Source: Alphaproteobacteria bacterium
GTDB lineage: Bacteria; Pseudomonadota; Alphaproteobacteria; UBA828
Length of the DNA stretch: 8,308 bases
Reading direction: 5' to 3'
NCBI GenBank assembly: GCA_018668475.1
Contig: JABJCZ010000385.1
Coordinates: forward strand, 1-8,308
Position numbers and translations under genes: made by a program. This document shows, one piece after another, positions 1 to 6,432 of the stretch; within the stretch, counting starts at the first letter, position 1; every line of letters begins with the position of its first letter. The notes beneath the pieces are model-generated. The model did not search any database. It was not told where the DNA came from and was given only the letters and a program-made list of their open reading frames with translations.

Positions 1-271
1 GCGGCCCTGGCCCGCCCGGCACGGTCAGCGTTCAATTTTTGATAATTTACGCCCTCTTCCCAGTCCTTCGCCATGGTTCCCCATGTGGCGGTCGCGTGCG
101 GTCGGTTATAAAACATCGCTATACATGCCCCTGTTGCGTTCAGGATCAGACTGGTAGTGACATTGTGCCCAAGACGATAGCCAATGTCAGACGCTTCACC
201 AAGGCTATTACCGTCGCACCCCGACGCAATATGCGAAGCCACCTACTCACATCCGCAAGGCACTTTTTAAC
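1..271. other. Leader region upstream of dhaKL, no convincing gene
   Basis: I see no convincing complete gene here. The first 42 bases read open in frame 1 as a GC-rich stretch ending at a TGA (40-42), so the last 14 codons of an upstream plus-strand gene could be present, but 13 residues are too few to identify anything. After that the composition becomes more AT-rich. TATAAA (107-112) and TATACAT (120-126) resemble -10 hexamers, but neither has a clear -35 partner, so the promoter of the kinase gene probably lies here without being pinned down. The leader of the kinase gene may be over 100 bases long. No tRNA or attachment site is visible. Confidence 0.4.
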
Positions 272-1930
272 ATGAAACATTTCATCAACACCCGGGAAAC
301 TCTCGTCACCGAAGCCATCGACGGCTATCTCAGGGCATCGGGCGATGCGCAGCTGGCACGCCTTGACGGCTTTCCGCATATCAAAGTTATCCTGCGATCG
401 GACTGGACGAAGGATCGGGTCGCGATCATCTCGGGTGGCGGGGCTGGGCATGAGCCGGCCCATGCTGGATTTGTCGGGCGCGGCATGTTGACGGCAGCAG
501 TGTCAGGCGAAATCTTCGCCTCACCCAGTGTTGATGCCGTGCTGGCCGCTATTCGGGCGGTCACCGGGCCTGCGGGCTGTTTGCTTGTGGTGAAAAACTA
601 TACGGGCGACCGGCTGAACTTTGGACTGGCTGCAGAGCGCGCCCGGGCCGAAGGGTTCAAGGTGGCCACCGTGTTCGTCGCAGATGACATAGCGATTCCT
701 GATGCACCGCAGCCGCGTGGCGTTGCAGGCACACTGTTTGTCCACAAAATTGCTGGCCACGCTGCCGAGAATGGGCATTCACTTGACGATGTCACCGGCG
801 CTGCGACGGCGGCGGCCGGCAACATCTGGTCCCTCGGCACGTCATTGTCGACTTGCCGTATTCCGGGTCAACCGACCGAAGAACGCCTCGGCCCAAACGA
901 GGCCGAAATTGGTCTTGGAATCCATGGTGAACCGGGCTTCGCACGCGTGGAGCTTGGTCCGGTGCGAGAGCTGGTAACGCGTATGACCGACCAGTTGAGC
1001 GCCGCCTTACCGGCGAACAGCGGCCCCTATGCCGCGTTGGTCAATAATCTTGGCGCGGTGCCGGTGATTGAGATGGCAGTAATCACGGATGAAATCCTGC
1101 GCTCCCCGTTCGGGCAGCAAATCGAACTTGTGGTGGGGCCAGCCGCCGCCATGACGTCCCTCGACATGAACGGGTTTTCACTCTCGCTGATGGCCCTCGA
1201 TGACGCACGCCGCACCGCCCTGTGTTCCGTTGCTGCGCCGGCGGCGTGGCCGCCTGCGCAACGCGCGGACACGCCAGCGCTCGTCCCGCTTCCGACGAGT
1301 GAGCAGGAGAAAGGCCCGCAAGCCCACGCGGCTGCCAGCGAAGCGCCCGCCACCCGTCATTTGATCGAGGCCATGTGCAACAGCCTCATCAACAACGAAG
1401 ACCGGCTGAACGCGCTTGATGCCAAAATTGGCGACGGTGACACGGGCTCGACCATGGCAATTGGCGCGCGCAGTATTATCGGTGCACTCGACGCTTTACC
1501 CCTAGCCGATACCAGCGCGTTGCTGATTGAAACCGGCGCCACTCTTGGCCGCGATATGGGAGGCTCAAGTGGCGTGCTGCTGTCGATCTTTTTGACCGCG
1601 TCAGGTGAGGCCGCATCGAACGGCGAAGCTTTACCTGCGGCTCTCAAGGCGGGGCTCGACAGGATGCAGTTCTATGGCGGCGCCAAAGTCGGTGACCGAT
1701 CAATGGTGGATGCATTGGCGCCCGCCCTGGCCGCACTGGCTGCAGGAGGCCTGGACGACGCAGCCGCAGCGGCAGCCGCCGGCGCAGATGGAACAGCGGC
1801 CATCAGGGTGGCGGGCGTCGGGCGGTCTTCTTATGTCAATGAAGCGGATCTGGCGGGGGTTCAAGACCCGGGTGCCGCCGCGACTGCGATTGTTCTGGCT
1901 GCCGCCTGCGACGCCCATCGACGAGATTAA
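272..1930 (+). CDS. dhaKL: Dihydroxyacetone kinase, ATP-dependent, DhaK-DhaL fusion
   Basis: This is a cytoplasmic kinase that phosphorylates dihydroxyacetone (and often glyceraldehyde) to the triose phosphate using ATP. Residues about 1-320 form the DhaK substrate domain. It has the GGGAGHEPAHAGF loop (55-67), the VVKNYTGDRLNFGLA segment (106-120), and GLGIHGEPG (214-222), whose His218 matches the family's substrate-binding histidine. Residues 321-360 are an Ala/Pro-rich linker. Residues about 361-552 form the DhaL nucleotide domain, with Asp383, Asp388 and Asp390 in the DAKIGDGDTGSTM motif that holds Mg-ATP, followed by GGSSGVL and GDRSMVDAL. At 552 residues it is slightly short for the 560-590 typical of single-chain kinases, but it lacks no motif. 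The fusion and the absence of a DhaM gene point to ATP rather than PTS-dependent use. The start has a weak AAGG at 257-260. Triose or erythrulose kinase specificity cannot be excluded. It stands alone on its strand, facing the hemerythrin gene. Confidence 0.93.
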   Translation: MKHFINTRETLVTEAIDGYLRASGDAQLARLDGFPHIKVILRSDWTKDRVAIISGGGAGHEPAHAGFVGRGMLTAAVSGEIFASPSVDAVLAAIRAVTGPAGCLLVVKNYTGDRLNFGLAAERARAEGFKVATVFVADDIAIPDAPQPRGVAGTLFVHKIAGHAAENGHSLDDVTGAATAAAGNIWSLGTSLSTCRIPGQPTEERLGPNEAEIGLGIHGEPGFARVELGPVRELVTRMTDQLSAALPANSGPYAALVNNLGAVPVIEMAVITDEILRSPFGQQIELVVGPAAAMTSLDMNGFSLSLMALDDARRTALCSVAAPAAWPPAQRADTPALVPLPTSEQEKGPQAHAAASEAPATRHLIEAMCNSLINNEDRLNALDAKIGDGDTGSTMAIGARSIIGALDALPLADTSALLIETGATLGRDMGGSSGVLLSIFLTASGEAASNGEALPAALKAGLDRMQFYGGAKVGDRSMVDALAPALAALAAGGLDDAAAAAAAGADGTAAIRVAGVGRSSYVNEADLAGVQDPGAAATAIVLAAACDAHRRD

Positions 1931-1971
1931 CCGCGCCTAGGATCACAGGTCGGCGTCAAGCCAACACAAGT

Positions 1972-2595
1972 TCAATTGACCCCAGCGGCCTGACGCATCG
2001 TCGCCTGAACATCGCGCTGATAGGTGTCGTGGAATGAGCGCTCGCGCGCATCGCGGGCCCATTCAAATAGTCCGAGGTTCTCTTTGTGCGCACTGTCGCG
2101 GGCCGAGAGGATTATTGCGATCTGATCCCGCGTCATGAGCTCAACCATAATCCCAAGGCCTTCGCAATCACTGACATGCGGCAGAATGCGGCGCACGAGC
2201 CGCATACCCCGGGTGGCCTCCGTCGCGCTCAGCCGCTTGACCCCCAGGACAGTACCAATATGCAGCGCATCAACGATGGCCCGGTCGTGCTCCTGAAACA
2301 TATGTTCGATATAGACTTTGCCGTAAATCGGCACGAGAGACGGGTAGAGCGCCTCTTCCTCAAAACGGAAGTGGGGGCCAGACAATTCACCCAGCCGGGC
2401 ATGCAAATCAATTGCGCGCTTTTTGCGGCGTTTGTCCAACGCGTCATACAGCGCGAGCAGGGTGTCGCGTATTTCGCGGTGTTCTTCACGAAATACAGTC
2501 AGAAAATCATTCAGCACCGGGCCAGTACCAGAAACACCATTTTTGTCTCCTGCTTTGACCCGAGGTTTTGTTGGCGCCTTCCTTGTTGCAGTCAC
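1972..2595 (-). CDS. Hemerythrin HHE-domain protein
   Basis: This is a probable non-haem di-iron, four-helix-bundle protein of the bacterial hemerythrin-like (HHE cation-binding) family. From the chosen start, the candidate ligands are His39 (EEHREI), His75 with the following Glu79-81 (PHFRFEEEA), His103 (QEHDRAI) and His140 (PHVSDCEG). The roughly 45-residue basic N-terminal tail is not part of the bundle. I chose the GTG at 2593-2595 because AAGGGG lies 9 bases upstream. An in-frame ATG at 2677-2679 would add 28 residues but has no ribosome binding site. With the GTG start the protein has 207 residues. Family members sense or store oxygen, bind NO or protect iron-sulfur enzymes, and the sequence does not show which applies. 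The gene is convergent with dhaKL (41-bp gap) and divergent from the decarboxylase operon, so it could share a control region with the latter. No transmembrane or signalling domain is attached. Confidence 0.82.
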   Translation of the reverse strand: MTATRKAPTKPRVKAGDKNGVSGTGPVLNDFLTVFREEHREIRDTLLALYDALDKRRKKRAIDLHARLGELSGPHFRFEEEALYPSLVPIYGKVYIEHMFQEHDRAIVDALHIGTVLGVKRLSATEATRGMRLVRRILPHVSDCEGLGIMVELMTRDQIAIILSARDSAHKENLGLFEWARDARERSFHDTYQRDVQATMRQAAGVN

Positions 2596-2604
2596 GATAC
2601 ATAG

Positions 2605-2610
2605 CCCCTT
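2605..2610 (-). promoter_or_regulatory. Ribosome binding site deciding the hemerythrin start
   Basis: The minus strand reads AAGGGG here, 9 bases before a GTG codon at 2595. The longer in-frame ATG at 2679 has no comparable site, so this site favours the 207-residue form of the protein. Confidence 0.5.
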
Positions 2611-2626
2611 GATAAATGGATCCTGC

Positions 2627-2639
2627 CCAGCGTCGCTGG
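2627..2639. promoter_or_regulatory. Perfect 13-nt palindrome, possible operator
   Basis: CCAGCGTCGCTGG is a perfect inverted repeat of two 6-base arms around one central base. It lies in the divergent spacer, about 30-45 bases upstream of the hemerythrin GTG. Its position and symmetry fit a dimeric repressor or activator site. If translation of the minus-strand gene instead begins at 2679, it would lie inside coding sequence. No regulator gene is in the window, so the binding protein is unknown. Confidence 0.3.
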
Positions 2640-2741
2640 AGGGTACTAATCCCGCAGTAGCCACAGCCAGCCCGGACATGGTATCGGACTGAACCGGTTA
2701 CCCGGTATGATTATCCAAATCACAGAGGCTTCACAGCATAA

Positions 2742-3290
2742 ATGAGCGCTTCCGCCCCCGCTACGCCCACGTCGTCTCGTTCCGACTGGCCAGACGATAT
2801 TTACCGCACCCTCAAGGCCCACGATGTGCGCCAGGTGTGCCATGTACCCGATGCCGGTCACGCCCGGTTGATTGACTTGTGCAACGCCGATGCCGGTATG
2901 CGCACCACCACACTGACGACGGAAGAAGAAGGCGTCGCGCTGTTGCTGGGCGCGTGGCTGGGTGGTGAGCGCGGCGCACTGCTGATGCAATGCAGCGGTG
3001 CTGGGAACATCGTCAATATGCTCGGGCTTTCGCGCACGTGTCGTTTTCCAATGTTGATGCTGGTCACCATGCGCGGTGAGTGGGGTGAATTTAACCCGTG
3101 GCAAATTCCCATGGGGCAAGCCACCCGGCCAGTACTGGAGGCCATGGGCACTACGGTGCATGACGTGACCGAAGCGCAGGCAGTTGGGCCAACCGTCGAT
3201 GCGGCCGCCGGCCTCGCCTTCAGCGGGCTCCACCCGGTTGCGGTCACACTGTCCCAGCAGCTCATCGGCACCAAGACATTCGAGGACTGA
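2742..3290 (+). CDS. ThDP-dependent 2-oxoacid decarboxylase, alpha (PYR) subunit
   Basis: This is the pyrimidine-binding half of a split thiamine-diphosphate decarboxylase, of the type seen in sulfopyruvate decarboxylase (ComD) and in the N-terminal half of phosphonopyruvate decarboxylase. It has 182 residues, the usual size for a stand-alone PYR subunit. The conserved glutamate that activates the cofactor should be in the TTEEEGVALLLGAWLGG segment (59-75). MQCSGAGNIVN (82-92) matches the family's MQxSGxGN signature, and RGEWGEFNPWQIPMGQAT (111-128) corresponds to the RGxxGExxPxQxxMG loop. The first 15 residues are a low-complexity Ser/Ala/Pro tail. Its stop is 5 bases before the beta-subunit start, as expected for a heteromeric enzyme. 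The family decarboxylates 3-substituted pyruvates (3-sulfo- or 3-phosphono-) to the corresponding aldehyde. No Xsc, phosphonatase or PEP mutase gene is nearby, so the substrate is open. Confidence 0.85.
   Translation: MSASAPATPTSSRSDWPDDIYRTLKAHDVRQVCHVPDAGHARLIDLCNADAGMRTTTLTTEEEGVALLLGAWLGGERGALLMQCSGAGNIVNMLGLSRTCRFPMLMLVTMRGEWGEFNPWQIPMGQATRPVLEAMGTTVHDVTEAQAVGPTVDAAAGLAFSGLHPVAVTLSQQLIGTKTFED
3282..3286 (+). promoter_or_regulatory. Ribosome binding site inside the end of the alpha-subunit gene
   Basis: GAGGA lies 9 bases upstream of the beta-subunit ATG and within the last codons of the alpha gene. This supports the beta start at 3296 and translational coupling of the two subunits. Confidence 0.6.
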
Positions 3291-3295
3291 ATCCC

Positions 3296-3892
3296 ATGAC
3301 CGGACAAAATGCACTGCTTGATCGCCGCGATGCGGTAAAGACCCTGCTGGACGATCGCGGGGACCTGCTGGTGGTCACTGGACTCGGCGGTACCTGTTGG
3401 GACTGCACGGCCGCTGGCGATACGCCGCTCAACTTCCCCATGTGGGGCGGTATGGGTGGCGCGGCCATGGTTGGCCTCGGCCTCAGCCTCGCTCAGCCAT
3501 CGCGTCGGGTGCTCGTCGTCACCGGTGACGGCGAAATGCTGATGGGTCTCGGTGCCCTGGCGACGATCTCCACAGCCCGACCTGCCAATCTGGCCATCGC
3601 AGTTATCGACAATGAACGGTATGGCGAAACCGGTATGCAGCGGACCCACACTGCAGCCGGCGTTGACATTGCCGGCATGGCGACGGCTGCCGGCTTTGTG
3701 CAAACCTGCACGGTGCTTGATGAATCTGCATTGGCTGAATTTACCGACGCCAGCCGATCAGTAGCTGGCCCGCTGTTGGGCGTCATCAAGGTCGCGACCG
3801 ACAAGGTACCGCTGGTGATGCCGCCGCGCGACGGGGCGCTGTTGAAAGACCGCTTCAGGGAAGCTGTTCTGGGCACCCCTGCCACAAACTGA
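3296..3892 (+). CDS. ThDP-dependent 2-oxoacid decarboxylase, beta (PP) subunit
   Basis: This is the pyrophosphate-binding half of the same split decarboxylase, resembling ComE and the C-terminal half of phosphonopyruvate decarboxylase. The ThDP/Mg motif begins at GDG (77-79) and ends at DN (105-106), giving the usual spacing of about 30 residues. The stretch WGGMGGAAMVGLGLSLA (50-66) is the typical MG-rich helix before it, and RYGETGMQRTHT (108-119) follows the motif as in relatives. At 198 residues it is a normal-length, complete domain. It is cotranscribed with the alpha subunit (5-bp gap) and ends 29 bp before the stop of the opposing SDR gene. Together the two subunits would form a cytoplasmic alpha/beta decarboxylase. 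Sulfopyruvate, phosphonopyruvate or another 3-substituted 2-oxoacid are all possible substrates; the class call is secure but the substrate is not. Confidence 0.86.
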   Translation: MTGQNALLDRRDAVKTLLDDRGDLLVVTGLGGTCWDCTAAGDTPLNFPMWGGMGGAAMVGLGLSLAQPSRRVLVVTGDGEMLMGLGALATISTARPANLAIAVIDNERYGETGMQRTHTAAGVDIAGMATAAGFVQTCTVLDESALAEFTDASRSVAGPLLGVIKVATDKVPLVMPPRDGALLKDRFREAVLGTPATN

Positions 3893-3921
3893 CAGCCATT
3901 GGTCAGGATGCCTGCCGATAC

Positions 3922-4704
3922 TTAATTGGCGTCGCGCATTACCATCGGGCTCTCCGGCAAAATTTGTCCACCGTCGAGCACCAGTGCCTGCCCCGTAACA
4001 AAGCGGGCCTGATCGGACGCGAAATACATCAGCGCGTAGGCGATATCCTCGGGCGCACCAATGTAGCCGGCCGGAATACTCTTCCTCATCTCCTCCAGCA
4101 CTTCGCCGCCGGCCTCAACTAGGCCGTCAGTCATAATGGTGCCGGGGCTGACCGCGTTGACAGTGATCTTGTCCGCCGCGAGCTCCAGCGCGAGCCCCTT
4201 GATATACGCATTCACACCACCCTTGGAGGCCATGTAATGGCTTAACCCTGGCCAGCCAACATTGGGCCCGGTGATCGACGAGACCACAACGATACGGCCA
4301 CCGCCCTGCACCTTCATTTGAGGAATACAGGCCTTGGTTCCGAAGAACACCCCTTTGAGGTTGGTGTCCATCACGTCATCCCAGGCATCCTCATCCAGGT
4401 CCGTAATGAGACCGATCGGGAAGATGCCGGCGTTGGCGCAGAAAATATCGATGCCGCCATAGCGCTCGATACAGGTCTGGGCCATGCCCTGCATATCCTC
4501 CCAGCTCTTCACATCAGCCTGAAAAAACGAGGCTTCATGGCCTTCCGCGATGATCTCCGCCACAACGGCCTCACCCGCCGCTGGACTGCGATTGACCACC
4601 AAAACATTGGCCCCCTCGCGTGCAAACACCTGGGCAACCCCTCTGCCGATGCCCCGCCCGGCGCCCGTGATGATTGCCGATTTTCCTTCAAGTGTTATTG
4701 CCAC
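3922..4704 (-). CDS. SDR-family NAD(P)-dependent oxidoreductase
   Basis: This is a classical short-chain dehydrogenase/reductase of 260 residues, acting on an alcohol/carbonyl pair in the cytoplasm. The Rossmann motif TGAGRGIG spans 13-20, Asp64 sits at the adenine position, NAG is at 91-93, and the catalytic set is Asn115, Ser143, Tyr157 and Lys161 (YMASK). Asn38-Arg39 at the end of the second strand, instead of an acidic residue, leans towards NADP(H); this is inference. The C-terminal LVLDGGQILPES (241-252) and the VVSSITG segment are reminiscent of the E. coli UcpA-type branch rather than FabG proper. The start is a GTG (4702-4704) with GGGGG on the minus strand (4711-4715) 6 bases upstream. 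It faces the decarboxylase operon tail to tail and is divergent from the aminotransferase. A plausible role is reducing or oxidising an aldehyde or alcohol of the same pathway, but specificity in this family cannot be read from sequence. Confidence 0.9.
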   Translation of the reverse strand: MAITLEGKSAIITGAGRGIGRGVAQVFAREGANVLVVNRSPAAGEAVVAEIIAEGHEASFFQADVKSWEDMQGMAQTCIERYGGIDIFCANAGIFPIGLITDLDEDAWDDVMDTNLKGVFFGTKACIPQMKVQGGGRIVVVSSITGPNVGWPGLSHYMASKGGVNAYIKGLALELAADKITVNAVSPGTIMTDGLVEAGGEVLEEMRKSIPAGYIGAPEDIAYALMYFASDQARFVTGQALVLDGGQILPESPMVMRDAN

Positions 4705-4932
4705 GCCGCACCCCCGTGCTTCGAATCATTTTGTTCGTTCGGTATCTCTTCCTTTGCTTTAGCACGATTGAGGTGATGCGTCAGCGCGCCGGCACTCGCA
4801 TACATCTTCGGCCCAAGGAGTGGGGCCAGGTCGCTCGCGCGCTTTTACTCCCCAATGGATTCGCGCATACTTGCAACAGAACGCCGAGAGGCGCTGACGA
4901 CGGCAAGGGCGAAACCAAGGGAGGCTACGGCC
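4705..4932. promoter_or_regulatory. Divergent control region, SDR / aminotransferase
   Basis: This 228-bp region lies between the SDR (leftward) and aminotransferase (rightward) starts, and promoters for both must be here or nearby. The part next to the SDR (about 4718-4765) is visibly AT-richer than the surrounding genes, and I can name no hexamer pair with confidence. A 5-bp inverted repeat GGCCC/GGGCC (4810-4814 and 4823-4827) is too short to call a terminator. The frame of the aminotransferase stays open back to an ATG at 4855, but that extension has no ribosome binding site and looks non-coding. Confidence 0.45.
4917..4924 (+). promoter_or_regulatory. Strong ribosome binding site deciding the aminotransferase start
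   Basis: AAGGGAGG lies 8 bases before the ATG at 4933. This sets the start of the aminotransferase 26 codons downstream of the longest possible reading frame. Confidence 0.75.
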
Positions 4933-6285
4933 ATGACGCTCAAAAATATCGATGACGTGACCCGTGATGCGATGGATCACTATGTATTTCCGCTGGTTTC
5001 CAAGGAGTCCCTGAAAAACGGCGACGCGATGATTTTTGAATCCGGCGAAGGCGTCGAGCTCATTGATGTTGGCGGAAACAGATACCTCGACATGATGAGC
5101 ACCAACACCCGAGCAAGCTCACTTGGCTTCGCCAATGACCGTATCGCCAAGGCCGTCTATGACCAGATGATGCAGCTGCATTACGCAGGCACCTTCTCCC
5201 ATGTGGCAGATGTTACGGTACGCCTTGCAACGAAGATCGCCAAACTGTCCCCCGGAAAGCTCGCCGCCACAAGCTTTGGCAGCAGCGGGTCCGAAGCCAA
5301 CGAGAATTCATTCAAATTCGCCCGCGAATATCACATTCACAAGGGCACGAAGCCCTTTGCCCGCAAGATCATTTCGCGTTGGAACGCCTACCATGGCGCA
5401 ACTATGGGCGCCATTGGGGCAACCGATTATCTCGGCACCCGCAATATCACCTGGCCGGGCGTGCCGGGGCACAGCCGGGTGCCAGCACCAACCCTCTATC
5501 GCACGCCCTTTGGCATGGACGCTTCCGAGGTTAGCGAATTTTGTGCCGATTACCTGGAGCAGCATATCCTGCATGAAGGGCCGGAATTAGTGGCCGCCTT
5601 TATTGCCGAACCGGTCATGCAAGGTGACGGTGTGCAGGTGCCGCCGGACGATTACTTCAAGCGCATTCGCGAAGTTTGTGATCGCTACGATGTTCTGTTC
5701 ATTGCCGATGAGGTCATCACCGGGTTCGGCCGTACGGGCAAATGGTTTGCCATGGAACATTGGGGCGTCGATCCGGATATCATGTCCACCGGCAAGGCAA
5801 TGTCCGCTGGCTACGCGCCCCTGAGCGGCTCGACGGTGACCGAGGAGATCGCCGAGTGCCTGCCCATCTTCTCCCATATCCAGACCTATCAGGGACATCC
5901 GACTGCCTGCGCGGCATCCATGAAGACCATTGATATTATCGAGTCCGACAATTTGCTGCCCTATGTGGCCGAAACAGGCGCCTATTTTCTGGAGCAGATG
6001 CAGCGGTTGCGCGAACTCGCCATCGTTGGTGACATCCGCGGCCTCGGATTATGGACTTGCATTGACTTCACACGGGACAAGGCCACCAAGGCGCCCTTCG
6101 AGGACGACACAATGAAGCGCATCGTCCGGCGGATGAGTGACAACGGCGTGCTCACTTGTGATGAAGGCAAATCAGCCATTGAATTTGCTCCGGCCTACAT
6201 CACGACCCGCGAGCAGATTGACCAGTGTGTTGATGTTACGGAACGCGCGATAATCGCCGAGATGAAAGATCGAAACCTTAGCTAG
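4933..6285 (+). CDS. Class III PLP-dependent aminotransferase
   Basis: This is a fold-type I, subgroup III (omega-) aminotransferase of 450 residues, a normal full length. It moves an amino group from an amine or omega-amino acid to a 2-oxoacid such as pyruvate or 2-oxoglutarate. The cofactor phosphate loop is FGSSGSEANE (115-124), YHGAT (153-157) stacks on PLP, FIADEVITGFGRTG (256-269) contains the pyridine-nitrogen Asp259, and STGKAMSAGYAP (285-296) contains the Schiff-base Lys288. TYQGHPTACAA (318-328) contributes to the neighbouring active site. Relatives include taurine:pyruvate, beta-alanine, 4-aminobutyrate and glutamate-1-semialdehyde enzymes. The N-terminal sequence lacks clear hallmarks of any one of these, so the substrate is open. 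I place the start at 4933 because of the strong AAGGGAGG site. It is divergent from the SDR and 147 bp upstream of the corrinoid operon, with which it could be cotranscribed. Confidence 0.92.
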   Translation: MTLKNIDDVTRDAMDHYVFPLVSKESLKNGDAMIFESGEGVELIDVGGNRYLDMMSTNTRASSLGFANDRIAKAVYDQMMQLHYAGTFSHVADVTVRLATKIAKLSPGKLAATSFGSSGSEANENSFKFAREYHIHKGTKPFARKIISRWNAYHGATMGAIGATDYLGTRNITWPGVPGHSRVPAPTLYRTPFGMDASEVSEFCADYLEQHILHEGPELVAAFIAEPVMQGDGVQVPPDDYFKRIREVCDRYDVLFIADEVITGFGRTGKWFAMEHWGVDPDIMSTGKAMSAGYAPLSGSTVTEEIAECLPIFSHIQTYQGHPTACAASMKTIDIIESDNLLPYVAETGAYFLEQMQRLRELAIVGDIRGLGLWTCIDFTRDKATKAPFEDDTMKRIVRRMSDNGVLTCDEGKSAIEFAPAYITTREQIDQCVDVTERAIIAEMKDRNLS

Positions 6286-6432
6286 ATAAGTTTATCGTTT
6301 GATCTAGGTCATACCCATCCCCGGCAGATACCCGTTCTATGGGCCTGTCGGGGACCAGCGGCCAACACTTCTACTCTTCCCAACACCAAAAGACCCGCCG
6401 TCCGTCCCCAGAGCCAACGGGAGCGGCACGGC
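6286..6432. other. Leader between aminotransferase and corrinoid operon
   Basis: This is a 147-bp non-coding spacer. It begins with a near-palindrome, GATAAGTTTATC (6285-6296), overlapping the last base of the aminotransferase stop. It then holds a strong stem-loop (6318-6354), a C/A-rich unstructured tract, and a GGGAG ribosome binding site (6419-6423) for the corrinoid gene. A B12-dependent gene might be expected to have a cobalamin riboswitch, but the spacer is shorter than such elements usually are and I see no B12-box-like core. Confidence 0.5.
6318..6354 (+). promoter_or_regulatory. Strong two-part stem-loop upstream of corrinoid operon
   Basis: The outer stem pairs 6318-6327 (TCCCCGGCAG) with 6345-6354 (CTGTCGGGGA), 10 base pairs including one G-U. 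After a small internal bulge, CCCG (6331-6334) pairs with TGGG (6340-6343) around a 5-base loop. No T-run follows, so it is not a textbook intrinsic terminator. It may be a processing or attenuation hairpin, a Rho-linked end of the aminotransferase transcript, or a 5' leader element of the corrinoid operon. The outer stem is nearly self-complementary, so it could fold from either strand. Confidence 0.5.

Larger units (their letters stand above)
2596..2741. promoter_or_regulatory. Divergent promoter region, hemerythrin / decarboxylase
   Basis: This 146-bp spacer separates the hemerythrin gene (leftward) from the decarboxylase operon (rightward), so promoters for both should lie here. On the plus strand, TATGAT (2706-2711) resembles a -10 hexamer 30 bases before the alpha-subunit start, but the -35 position is poor. 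Two perfect inverted repeats are present: a 13-nt one at 2627-2639 and AACCGGTT at 2692-2699. AGAGG at 2724-2728 is the only candidate ribosome binding site for the alpha subunit, at a rather long spacing of 13 bases. Confidence 0.45.

Noticed and set aside
1..42. Possible last codons of an upstream plus-strand gene
   Set aside because: Thirteen residues before a stop cannot be distinguished from chance, so I mention it only in the leader entry.
39..275. A 78-codon plus-strand reading frame in the leader before dhaKL
   Set aside because: It has no ribosome binding site and no recognisable domain, its composition is irregular, and it overlaps the true kinase start. It is more likely leader sequence.
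2086..2604. A 172-codon plus-strand frame opposite the hemerythrin gene
   Set aside because: It is antisense to a gene with clear HHE motifs and its translation shows no domain.
2646..3314. A 222-codon minus-strand frame upstream of and across the alpha subunit
   Set aside because: It is a His/Gly-rich shadow translation with no motif, overlapping the divergent control region and the alpha gene.
2858..3703. A long minus-strand frame (281 codons) across both decarboxylase subunits
   Set aside because: It runs opposite two genes with intact ThDP motifs. Its Ser/Pro/Arg-rich translation is typical of an antisense shadow in GC-rich DNA.
4855..4932. N-terminal extension of the aminotransferase from an ATG at 4855
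   Set aside because: It has no ribosome binding site, the extension is basic and unlike the family, and a strong AAGGGAGG precedes the ATG at 4933.
6285..6296. Short near-palindrome GATAAGTTTATC just after the aminotransferase stop, considered as a terminator
   Set aside because: A 5-bp AT-rich stem with a 2-base loop and no strong T-run is too weak to call a terminator.
6286..6432. Cobalamin riboswitch in front of the corrinoid operon
   Set aside because: The spacer is only 147 bp and I find no B12-box-like core. The one strong hairpin does not resemble the multi-helix riboswitch.
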